A DNA stretch of 64,000 nucleotides from Melastoma dodecandrum. Taxonomy: Eukaryota; Streptophyta; Magnoliopsida; Myrtales; Melastomataceae. The stretch spans positions 2,122,501-2,186,500 of the forward strand of contig JARUPY010000091.1 of NCBI GenBank assembly GCA_029817715.1, given 5' to 3'. Shown piece by piece: positions 9,368 to 16,596 of this stretch (position 1 is the stretch's first letter; each line of letters begins with the position of its first letter). The position numbers were made by a program, and so were the translations under genes. The notes below the pieces were generated by a model, which had not been told where the DNA came from, did not search any database, and saw nothing but the letters and a program-made list of their open reading frames with translations.

Positions 9368-10705
9368 TCAGCCCTTGATGGCCCAGAGTTCCATCTCGAT
9401 GTCCGGAAAGCTGCCGGCGACGTGCAGTGCCACCGCGCCGGACGCATCGAGCTCGCGCCAGAGCGGCGTCGTCGTGTCGAGCTCGAAGTAGACGGTACCG
9501 GCGCGATACGGCAGCTGCCGCGGCGCGACCGACAGCGGCCGCACCGGCACCCCGGGCAGCGCGACGTTGACGAGCTGCGCGATCTGCTCGACCGAGCCGA
9601 TCTTGATCTGGTTGGGCAGCTGACGGCGCAACTGCTCGACCGGCATGTTGGCGCGCACGGCAAGCACGAAGGCGGCGGTCAGGATCAGCTGGCGATCCTG
9701 GATCATGCCGACGCGGACGCCGTGGCGGCGCTCCTGCAGCTCGATCGGCACGGCGGTCTGCTCGAGCAGTGCGCTGAGCGAGGCGCGCAGGTCGCGGAAC
9801 ACCGCTTCGAACGTCGCCTTGAGATCGTCGTGCCGGTAATCGGGGAAGCGGCTCGATCGCTTGGCATCGGTCGTGAACGTGGCGAGCTCGCCGGCGAGCG
9901 CGAGGCACGTCGTGTAGAAGGCCTCGGGATGCATCCGGCCGGCCTGCGCGGCCGCGTGACGCAGCACCGGCTCGAAGCGGTTGAGCGTCTGCAGCAGCAG
10001 AAAGTCGGCGATCTCGGCGGTGCCGCGCACCGTCGGGTCGGCCATGCGCCCGGCCAGCGCATCGGCACGATGCGTGACGAGGCCCTGAAGCTCGCCGACG
10101 AGGCCGAGCAGCGGCGGCTCCGCGGCGCAGTTCAGGACCGGCGCGATGAACTTGTCGTCGAGAAGCACCGCCAGATCGGAGCGGATCTCGGTGATGCGCG
10201 CGACGGGGATACGCTCCAGCCCGGCGAGCGGCCCGTTCGAGGGCGCATAGGAGAGCCGCAGCGGCGCCACCTCGAGACCCGAGGACGAGAAGCTGTCGGA
10301 ATTGGCGTCGGAGGCATCGTAGTCGTGGCGGCGATAGCGGGTGCCGGCGTCCTCGCGCCGGGCGGTCCCCACCTCCGCCGTGCCAGGCTGGCGCGACGGC
10401 AGCGCGAGATGCACGATGATCTCCTGCACGCCCTCGACGAGCTCAAGCGGCGCCGGCAGGTCGGTGTCGCCGGGCGCTTCGAAGGGCGTGCCGTCAGCAA
10501 AGATGCCGCGCGCATAGGTCAGCGCGAACTTGCCGACGGCGAGCAGCTCGCGGTTGATCGCAAACTCCGCAAGGCCCCAGGGATAGGGGCGCAGCTCCCG
10601 CGTCGCGGCGCGCACGTACCGCTCGGTCCAGCGGTCGGCCTGCTGGAAATGGTGCACGCGCAGGAACATGCCCTCGGACCAGACGACGCGGTTCTCGGCG
10701 AGCAT
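9368..10705 (-). CDS. tssK: T6SS baseplate-membrane linker TssK
   Basis: TssK (VasE/ImpJ family) is a trimer that links the T6SS baseplate to the TssL/TssM membrane complex. The 445-residue protein has the family N-terminus VVWSEGMFLRVHHFQQ and the usual length. Other family blocks include a YPWGLAEFAIN segment near 40-52 and a conserved C-terminal domain. The ATG at 10705 follows a 64-base gap after tagH, the widest gap in this operon. There is no sign of damage. Confidence 0.95.
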   Translation of the reverse strand: MLAENRVVWSEGMFLRVHHFQQADRWTERYVRAATRELRPYPWGLAEFAINRELLAVGKFALTYARGIFADGTPFEAPGDTDLPAPLELVEGVQEIIVHLALPSRQPGTAEVGTARREDAGTRYRRHDYDASDANSDSFSSSGLEVAPLRLSYAPSNGPLAGLERIPVARITEIRSDLAVLLDDKFIAPVLNCAAEPPLLGLVGELQGLVTHRADALAGRMADPTVRGTAEIADFLLLQTLNRFEPVLRHAAAQAGRMHPEAFYTTCLALAGELATFTTDAKRSSRFPDYRHDDLKATFEAVFRDLRASLSALLEQTAVPIELQERRHGVRVGMIQDRQLILTAAFVLAVRANMPVEQLRRQLPNQIKIGSVEQIAQLVNVALPGVPVRPLSVAPRQLPYRAGTVYFELDTTTPLWRELDASGAVALHVAGSFPDIEMELWAIKG

Positions 10706-10769
10706 CTAAATTCCCTCGCAATGGTGCCTGCAGGCGAAATCAACAAAGGCGCATGACAGGAACATCACG

Positions 10770-12125
10770 TCACGGCCGCTTCTTGTGAACGCGCGAGAAG
10801 CAATTTCGCAGCAGCCCGAGAAAGCTCGGACCGCCGTTCTTTGCAGCCTCGCCGGCAACCTCGCCATGGAGCTCGACGTAGCGCTCCCATGCCGTGATGC
10901 TGGCCAGCGGACCGGGCCGGAAGCGGCTCTTCGTCTCGGCCTCGATCGCCGCTGGCGCGAGCTTCGCGTCGAGATCGTTCGCGGCATCGGCGACGGCGCG
11001 GCCAAGCGCGCGCTGCCGATCGGCAAGCGCGGCGGCGCGCTGCGCGATCGCCTCGGCGGGCGTCGGATGCGCCTCGACGAGCAGCGACAGCAGCGGATCG
11101 CGATTGTTGGCAAAGAAATCGGCCCATAGCGCGCCGTCGGTCGCGGCGACCTGCAGTCCGCAGTCGTGCTCGGCTACGGCCTGCGCAGCTTCGAGCGCGT
11201 CGAAGGCTTCGAGCACGGCCCGCAGCGCCGCGCCGCAGCGTTGCATGAGGTCGGCCTCGGACAGCGCCGCGAGGCTCGTCGAATCGAGCCGGCCTCCCTC
11301 GGCCAGCGCGCGGCGCGCCTCGCCGCTCGCCGGCGCTGGCGCCGTGCCGGCCGCACGCGCCGCCTGCAACGGGGAGCGGGTCTGCGGCGGACGCGCCGCG
11401 GCAGCCTCGGCCGGAGCCGGCGCCAGATCCTCTTCCTCGTCGAGCCAGTTGGTCGGGATCATCTGCTGCGCGCGCGGCACCTGCAGCACGCTGTTCGGCG
11501 CCGCGACATGCTCGCTGCGATTGGCGAACTCGCTCACCGGCTGGTCGAAGTCGGAGGGCAGCAGCGGCGCGTCGTCCGTCTGGGGATGCGTACGCGGCGG
11601 CTCGTCCCAGCCCATCGGCAGGCGCATCGTCGCATCGGCGGATCCCTGCGGCAGCGTGCTCAGCCAGCGATCGGCGTCGCCGGTCACGCCGCCGCTCGCG
11701 CGCTGCTCGACGCCCTCCGACGAGCCGTCGAGGATGTGGCTCACCGCGTGCGGTGCGAGCTGCGCGGCGGCGGGCATCGACGGCATGGACGCACGGGTGG
11801 GCTCGTCGCCGCCGCCATCGGGCACGATCTCGACCGCGAAGCGGCGCGAGCCGATGAGGAAGACATCGCCCGATGCCAACGTGTGGCGCGTTCCAGGCCC
11901 CAATGGCTCGCTGCGCCCATCGAGTATCACGCCGTTGATCGAAAGATCGGTCAGGACGAACTTGCCGTCGCTGGTCTCGATCCGGCAATGCGTTTTCGAC
12001 ACCTCTCGGGTGGGATCGACGAGCACGAGGTCGTTGTCGGTGCCGCGGCCGATCGAGAAGGTCGCGCCCGCGTCGATCCGTCGCTCAGCCCCGTCGTCGT
12101 CGAGAGATTTGAGGACGAGGGTCAT
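10770..12125 (-). CDS. tagH: T6SS-associated FHA-domain protein TagH/Fha
   Basis: Residues about 1-100 form an FHA phosphothreonine-binding domain with the family motifs FSIGRGTDNDLVL, VSKTHCRIE and LTDLSINGVILDG. After a low-complexity linker the C-terminal part (about 275-440) matches the T6SS TagH/ImpI C-terminal domain (LMQRCGAALRAVLEAFDAL; DPLLSLL; SFLGLLRNCF). In P. aeruginosa, Fha1 is phosphorylated by PpkA and dephosphorylated by PppA to switch the T6SS on and off; counterparts of both are downstream in this operon. The protein is 451 residues. It lies 15 bases after the dotG-like gene, which argues for co-transcription with the Dot genes. Confidence 0.92.
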   Translation of the reverse strand: MTLVLKSLDDDGAERRIDAGATFSIGRGTDNDLVLVDPTREVSKTHCRIETSDGKFVLTDLSINGVILDGRSEPLGPGTRHTLASGDVFLIGSRRFAVEIVPDGGGDEPTRASMPSMPAAAQLAPHAVSHILDGSSEGVEQRASGGVTGDADRWLSTLPQGSADATMRLPMGWDEPPRTHPQTDDAPLLPSDFDQPVSEFANRSEHVAAPNSVLQVPRAQQMIPTNWLDEEEDLAPAPAEAAAARPPQTRSPLQAARAAGTAPAPASGEARRALAEGGRLDSTSLAALSEADLMQRCGAALRAVLEAFDALEAAQAVAEHDCGLQVAATDGALWADFFANNRDPLLSLLVEAHPTPAEAIAQRAAALADRQRALGRAVADAANDLDAKLAPAAIEAETKSRFRPGPLASITAWERYVELHGEVAGEAAKNGGPSFLGLLRNCFSRVHKKRP

Positions 12126-12140
12126 CGGCCATCGTGCCCG

Positions 12141-13196
12141 CTACCGCCGGCGCGCGAACAGCAGGTCGCTCGGCACGACCACCGGCTCGAGGAAGACGAT
12201 GCCGAGGCCATACCCCGCCGGCGCCGAAATCGTCGCCGGACGGTTGAACTGCTGCGCCGCGACCGCGGTCAACGCCTGGCCGGCGGGGAGCAGCGCGCCG
12301 GCGGCGGCCTCGTAAGGATTGAACTTCTGGCTCGACACGAGGAGGCCGGTGTTCGGGTCGACCATCGCCTGCTGCTGGTTCTGGGTCAGCACCTGGCCGA
12401 CCTGGCCGACACCCTGGACCAGCGTCGCGAAAAGCAAGGTGCCGTAGCGCTGGAGCTCGTGGTTGTCGACGTTCTTGGCGATGCCCGTGCGCGCCGTGTC
12501 CTCGGAGATCGCAAGGCCCTTGACCTCGAGCGGACGGCCGTCGGGCAGGTAGCCCTTCTCGAACTGGATCGCGCCCTGGCTCGTTGAATAGTGGATCGTG
12601 CCGATCATGCGCACGCCGTCCAGCGGGCCCTGGATGCCGACCTCGTCGACATCATGGATCGTTGCGAAGATCGGCGCGCCGGGATCGTCCGAATTGAAGG
12701 CGCGGTCGAGCGTCGCGTAGACCGTGTCGCCGGCGCGCGCGATCACGTACTTCTCGGCATTGCCGTAGCGGTCGCGCTTGACCTCGCCGGGCTGCAGCTC
12801 CTTCTGCTGCGGCTGCTGCTGGGCGGCCTCGCCGCCACGTCCGTCACGGCCGTCGCGTTCACGCGGGGGCGGCAGCGGCTTCGCGTAATAGGTCACGGCG
12901 AAGCCGCCGTTCGGCTGCGACAGCATCGCCTCGATCTGCGCGTTGATCCGTTGGACCGCGGCCTGATCCTGCATGTACGTCTGCTGCGGCGAGAGCTGCG
13001 GCGCGGCGGCGGGCGGCGGTGCGGCTGGCGGCGCGGCCGGGATCGGTGCCGTCGCGGCAGCGACTTGGTAGGCGCCCGGCGAAGCGGGCTGCGCATTGGC
13101 AGCGGACTGGTGCCCGGACCCGAATTCGACGCGCACGCCGAGCGCGTTGGAGACGAGAAGCGCTGCGAAGGCGACCGCGAGCAGCATCCTGTTCAT
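12141..13196 (-). CDS. DotG/IcmE-like (VirB10 family) secretion core protein in T6SS operon
   Basis: This 351-residue protein has an N-terminal hydrophobic segment (1-20, signal or anchor), a Pro/Ala-rich periplasmic linker (about 35-70) and a C-terminal VirB10/DotG domain (about 145-345). Diagnostic DotG features are the AGDTVYATLDRAFNSDDPGAP segment at about 155-174, a PLDGVRMIGT strand near 191-200, and VDNHELQRYG at 243-252, the counterpart of the VDNHYxxRYG signature. In Legionella DotG is about 1000 residues and its C-terminal domain spans the outer-membrane core of the type IVB system; only that domain is kept here. A strong AAGGAGGA ribosome site precedes the ATG at 13196. The gene is 12 bases after the dotH-like gene and 15 before tagH. 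Its role in a T6SS is inferred, not established. Confidence 0.85.
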   Translation of the reverse strand: MNRMLLAVAFAALLVSNALGVRVEFGSGHQSAANAQPASPGAYQVAAATAPIPAAPPAAPPPAAAPQLSPQQTYMQDQAAVQRINAQIEAMLSQPNGGFAVTYYAKPLPPPRERDGRDGRGGEAAQQQPQQKELQPGEVKRDRYGNAEKYVIARAGDTVYATLDRAFNSDDPGAPIFATIHDVDEVGIQGPLDGVRMIGTIHYSTSQGAIQFEKGYLPDGRPLEVKGLAISEDTARTGIAKNVDNHELQRYGTLLFATLVQGVGQVGQVLTQNQQQAMVDPNTGLLVSSQKFNPYEAAAGALLPAGQALTAVAAQQFNRPATISAPAGYGLGIVFLEPVVVPSDLLFARRR

Positions 13197-13208
13197 CGCA
13201 GGTCCTCC

Positions 13209-14438
13209 TTAAAAATTCAGCGACAGGTCGCGCTCGACCCCGCTCTCGTCGACGATGAGGATGCGCGAGACCGGATGATCGAAGCGCCAGACCTTCACCC
13301 CGCCGACGCTTTCCGCCATGGCATCCTGCGCCGGGTTGATCACGGTCATGTTGCCGCGCAGGTAGAGCTTGCCGCCGAGGATCCAGCCGCTCACCGAGGC
13401 GTCGTTGATCTCGACGCGCTGGGCATTCGAGGGTGGCGCGCCGGCGCCGAAGGTGTCGAGGTAGCGGTCGGGCAGCGTCTCGCCGCTGCCGCCCTTGCGG
13501 CCGTGACGGGTCGAGACCGTGCGCACCGGCTGCGGCGGCGAGTAGGCGGCCATCGCCTCGGCCGGCATCTGCGGCGCATCGGGCGAGCGGCCGCGCACGT
13601 GGATCGTCACCGGCAGATCGACCGTCTCGTTGCCGCAGCTCTTCGCCATGAGCACGATCGGCAGCGGATAGTTCTCGAGCTTGATCGAGACGTTGCCGTA
13701 GGTGTTGATGCGGCAGGGCATCATGGTGATCGTCGAGGGACGGTTGCCGGCCCCGGCGATCGCGGTATTGGGCGGCGCCGAGCCGCAGCCGTTGCCGTCC
13801 TGCGCGAACATGCGCGGATCGAAGGCCACCGCTTCGACCGGCCAGGTGTGACCGTTGGAGTCGAGGAAGGTCAGCGGCGTTACCACGCCCAGCGCCAGCT
13901 GGATGGACTGCGGATGCGAGAGCAGCACCTGCGGATCCACGTCGAGCGAGCGCGGCTCGACCTTTACTTGGCCGAGCGTGCCGCTCGGCGGCAGCATGCC
14001 CTGCGTCTCCATGAGGCTGCGGCGGAGCGCGTCGGCGTTGCCCGGCGTGAGGATCGTACCCGCGGCGCGGTTGGTCATCATGGTTTGCAGCGCACCGATC
14101 TCGGCGGGCGTCAGCTCGCGCGCCGGCGGCGGCATGCCGGGCTGGGGCTGCGGCTCGCCGGGACCGCGCTGCGGCTGCCCCTGCGCGGCGGCATATGTCG
14201 TTGAGACACCAACCAAGACCAAAACTGTTGCGGCAATACCGCAAGCCCGCGGAAACGACTCGGCTATATTTCCAAACGATAGAGGATTTTTTTCCCGAAG
14301 GGCGTTGTCGACATCGCTTGCCGATGCACGCCCAGAAGCGAGCGCCGCGAAGCAACCATTGGAAAAGACTGTTTGCTTGCAGTGGCTTGGCGCGCTCACG
14401 CGGCCAAGAGTCCACCAAGCCAAAATCGACCGCCGCAT
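13209..14438 (-). CDS. DotH/IcmK-like outer-membrane core protein in T6SS operon
   Basis: The central part matches DotH/IcmK of type IVB secretion, notably PQSIQLALGVVTPLTF followed by DSNGHTWPV (about residues 176-201), corresponding to the family pattern of a beta strand then F-x-D-x-x-G-x-P-W-P. In Legionella DotH is the outer-membrane ring subunit and needs DotC and DotD for its placement. ATG 14438 is chosen because GGGGGAAAG sits just upstream; it gives 409 residues with a hydrophobic segment only at about 66-83, so the N-terminal export signal is oddly placed. An upstream TTG at 14507 is also open, but those bases read TTGACA and look more like promoter. It is the first gene of the minus-strand T6SS operon. 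Confidence 0.82.
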   Translation of the reverse strand: MRRSILAWWTLGRVSAPSHCKQTVFSNGCFAALASGRASASDVDNALREKNPLSFGNIAESFPRACGIAATVLVLVGVSTTYAAAQGQPQRGPGEPQPQPGMPPPARELTPAEIGALQTMMTNRAAGTILTPGNADALRRSLMETQGMLPPSGTLGQVKVEPRSLDVDPQVLLSHPQSIQLALGVVTPLTFLDSNGHTWPVEAVAFDPRMFAQDGNGCGSAPPNTAIAGAGNRPSTITMMPCRINTYGNVSIKLENYPLPIVLMAKSCGNETVDLPVTIHVRGRSPDAPQMPAEAMAAYSPPQPVRTVSTRHGRKGGSGETLPDRYLDTFGAGAPPSNAQRVEINDASVSGWILGGKLYLRGNMTVINPAQDAMAESVGGVKVWRFDHPVSRILIVDESGVERDLSLNF

Positions 14439-14606
14439 AGCTTTCCCCCGAACGCAATGGCAGCCACGGTGCCCCTTACTGATGCATCGACGCCGAACTT
14501 GTGTCAATGAACCCAGATGTCATAAAAGTTCTATATTGTAGTTCTGGTCAAACGACTCAATTTCGATAAGGTCAGTCGTGGAAGCTGGAGTCTGCGGGGG
14601 CGGATC
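14439..14606. promoter_or_regulatory. Divergent promoter region between dotH-like and lipoprotein/dotC-like operons
   Basis: This 168-base stretch has no convincing gene and is more AT-rich than its surroundings. It separates two operons read in opposite directions, so it must hold both promoters. On the minus strand a TTGACA (14502-14507) could be a -35 box, but the hexamer 17 bases on (CATCAG) is a poor -10. On the plus strand AT-rich elements near 14529-14540 and a CGATAA near 14569 are possible. No sigma-54 signature was seen. Exact boxes are uncertain. Confidence 0.45.
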
Positions 14607-14804
14607 ATGAAGCTTTTGCGTTTAGTCTTTTTAATATCAGCGTGTTGTTGCGTTGCGGGATGCATGTCGTCCGAAGCGGGCAGCCCCGGCGTGAACCTCG
14701 GTGTGCCGTCGATCAATCTCGGTTCGTCGCCCATCGATCTCGGCGCCTCGGCGCCGAGCACCGACGCTTTTGTCAAAAACGAGCTTGCGAGCCGAGGCAT
14801 CTGA
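14607..14804 (+). CDS. Small lipoprotein, first gene of dotC-like operon
   Basis: The predicted protein is only 65 residues: a signal peptide with lipobox VAGC (cysteine 19) and about 47 mature residues containing three NLG/DLG steps spaced by 7-9 residues (GVNLGVPSINLGSSPIDLG). The stop shares its A with the dotC-like ATG (TGATG), so the two are translationally coupled. Position suggests an envelope partner of the DotC/DotH/DotG-like core: either a reduced stand-in for DotD or for TssJ, the T6SS lipoprotein missing here. It is much shorter than either family and no homology is visible. Lipidation is well supported by the lipobox; function is unknown. Confidence 0.7.
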   Translation: MKLLRLVFLISACCCVAGCMSSEAGSPGVNLGVPSINLGSSPIDLGASAPSTDAFVKNELASRGI

Positions 14805-15943
14805 TGCGCCCGGCCGTCCGTTTCCTTCAAAACCTCTCGCTTGCGGCAGCTGCGGCGATTCTTCCGACCTGTGTCGCCACGGCGCAACAGAACCCGATCG
14901 TTGCCGCGACCTCGGCGCCCCCGCCGGTGGCGTCGGGCGCCTTCGGCCCGACCGTCGCGTTCAGCCCCTACGGCTACAATCCCTACGCCAGCCCGTACGG
15001 CGGCGGATATCCCTACCAGAGCTACAATCCTTCGACGCAGCAGCTCTCCAACAATTCCAGCCAGCCGACGATGCCCGGGCAGTTCAACCTGCCGATCAAC
15101 CAGGGCGGCGGACAAGGCGGCGGGGGCCAGGGCGGTCAGGGCGGTGGCGGCGGCCAAGGCGGCCAGGGTGGCGGCGCCCAAGGAGCCGGTGCGGCGGGCA
15201 GCAGCAGCCCGGCCACCGGCGCCAGCTACGACATCACGCAGAACCCGTCGTCGCCGCTCTACAAGCGCTACGAGCACAACAGCGTCACCGATCCGCAGAT
15301 CCGCCCGAAGGTCCTGTCGCAGATCGGCCGCGGCAAGGGCATCCGCCGCGGCTTCATCGAAGAGGCCGCGCGGCTGCGGGCCTCGATCGAGGGCCAGGCG
15401 GCGGGCCGCCTCGATGTGCGCTACGACTTCACCCGCCAGATGATCGGAACGCATCTCGTGCCGCCGGTGATCGGCGAGGTGCGCAACGTCGAGCAGCGCG
15501 ATGGCGACCGCGTGCTCTATCTCACCGTCGGGGCCTACCAGATCGTGCGTCCCGCGCGCCTGGTGATCACGCCGCCGAACTGGCGCGACTACCTCTACAT
15601 TGAGACGGCGGAGCCGCAGACCGCGATCTCGGCGCTGGCGCCGGACACGCCCGAGGAGCAGAAGTATTTCGACGAAGCCTACGATTCCGGCGTCCAGAAG
15701 GGCATCGAGGAGGCGCGCCAGACGTTTGACGACAATCTGAACCGGCTCGAGCGCGACTATTCGGGCATGGAGCGCTATCACGAGCTCGAGCGCCAGGGCG
15801 CCGTCAGCTTGCCTGTCGTCAAGGACCAGCGGCGCGCCGTCCGCGTCGCAGACGGCGGCCAGCGCGCCTTCGTCGGCGAGCAGGTGGTGACCCTGCGCGT
15901 CACGCCGCGCTTCAAGGCCGCCCGGAAAGGCGCCTACCGATGA
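14804..15943 (+). CDS. DotC-like type IVB secretion lipoprotein family protein, beside T6SS
   Basis: In Legionella DotC, with DotD, places DotH in the outer membrane. This 379-residue protein has an N-terminal signal peptide; a cysteine at 23 (LPTC) could be lipidated but the lipobox is atypical, and cleavage after ATA is an alternative. A Gly/Gln-rich linker occupies about 101-132. The C-terminal two thirds match the DotC/TraI family: GKGIRRGFIEEAARL, a LDVRYDF segment, LVPPVIGEVRN, the PPNWRDYL motif, and DDNLNRLERDYSGMERYHEL. Start ATG 14804 is coupled to the lipoprotein stop and the 3' end overlaps the peptidase gene by four bases. It sits opposite the dotH/dotG-like and tss genes. Confidence 0.83.
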   Translation: MRPAVRFLQNLSLAAAAAILPTCVATAQQNPIVAATSAPPPVASGAFGPTVAFSPYGYNPYASPYGGGYPYQSYNPSTQQLSNNSSQPTMPGQFNLPINQGGGQGGGGQGGQGGGGGQGGQGGGAQGAGAAGSSSPATGASYDITQNPSSPLYKRYEHNSVTDPQIRPKVLSQIGRGKGIRRGFIEEAARLRASIEGQAAGRLDVRYDFTRQMIGTHLVPPVIGEVRNVEQRDGDRVLYLTVGAYQIVRPARLVITPPNWRDYLYIETAEPQTAISALAPDTPEEQKYFDEAYDSGVQKGIEEARQTFDDNLNRLERDYSGMERYHELERQGAVSLPVVKDQRRAVRVADGGQRAFVGEQVVTLRVTPRFKAARKGAYR

Positions 15944-16596
15944 GCCTCGATCGCCGCAGCATGCTTGCCGGCACGGCGGCGCTCCTCGTCGGCGGCAGCG
16001 CCGAGGCGCGCGGCTTCGCGGTCGATTTCGCCGGCGCGCTTCGCCCAAGCGATTCCGCCGCCGCCTTCCGCCAGCGCCCCGTCGGGCCGCAGAACCTGTG
16101 GCTGCGCCGCAAGGACGGCGAGGAGATCATGACGCGGTTCCGCTCGGATGCCGCCTACGATCGCGCCGCCGTCATGCAGCTCTCCTGGTTCCTTCGCGAC
16201 ATGACGGATGGCGATCGCGCGGTGTGGATGTCGCCGCGACTTCTCGACCTTCTCGCCGGCGTGCAGTCCGGCCTGTCGCGCGTCGCGGACAAGCCGGTGC
16301 CGCTCGTCATCACCAGCGGCTACCGCACCCCGGAGCACAACGCCAAGATCGAGACCGCGGCGCGCAACTCCATGCATCTCTACGGCTACGCCGCCGACCT
16401 CGTCGCGCCGGGCTACGAGCCGCGCGTCGTCGCGCTCGCGGCATCGTTCTTCGCCGGCGGCGGCATCGGCCTCTACGACGACTTCACGCATCTCGACGTG
16501 TGGAAGGTGCGCACGTGGAATGGGCCTCCGGCGCATCACAATACCCCAAGCCCGGTCCCTGGTGCGGCGATGCCGGGTCCTTCTGCTGCGGGCTAG
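15940..16596 (+). CDS. DUF882/M15-family peptidase with twin-arginine-like signal
   Basis: This 218-residue protein belongs to the YcbK-like DUF882/peptidase M15 group, zinc enzymes of the D,D-carboxypeptidase fold that act on peptidoglycan peptides in the periplasm. Zinc-site motifs are SGYRTPEHN, MHLYGYAADLV (H-x-x-G-x-x-x-D) and HLDVW. The N-terminus SLDRRSMLAGTAAL resembles a twin-arginine (Tat) signal with a short hydrophobic stretch. The ATG overlaps the dotC-like stop (ATGA), so it is in the same operon. A job in opening the cell wall for a secretion apparatus is a fair inference. Its stop abuts that of the convergent MocR gene without a gap. Confidence 0.85.
   Translation: MSLDRRSMLAGTAALLVGGSAEARGFAVDFAGALRPSDSAAAFRQRPVGPQNLWLRRKDGEEIMTRFRSDAAYDRAAVMQLSWFLRDMTDGDRAVWMSPRLLDLLAGVQSGLSRVADKPVPLVITSGYRTPEHNAKIETAARNSMHLYGYAADLVAPGYEPRVVALAASFFAGGGIGLYDDFTHLDVWKVRTWNGPPAHHNTPSPVPGAAMPGPSAAG

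Noticed and set aside
14438..14507. TTG start at 14507 for the dotH-like gene
   Set aside because: No ribosome site, product has no export-signal character, and the TTG is part of a TTGACA promoter-like hexamer; ATG 14438 with GGGGGAAAG is better.
14804..15943. Possible collagen-like or repeat protein because of the Gly/Gln run
   Set aside because: The Gly/Gln stretch is a linker of about 30 residues; the rest clearly matches the DotC family.
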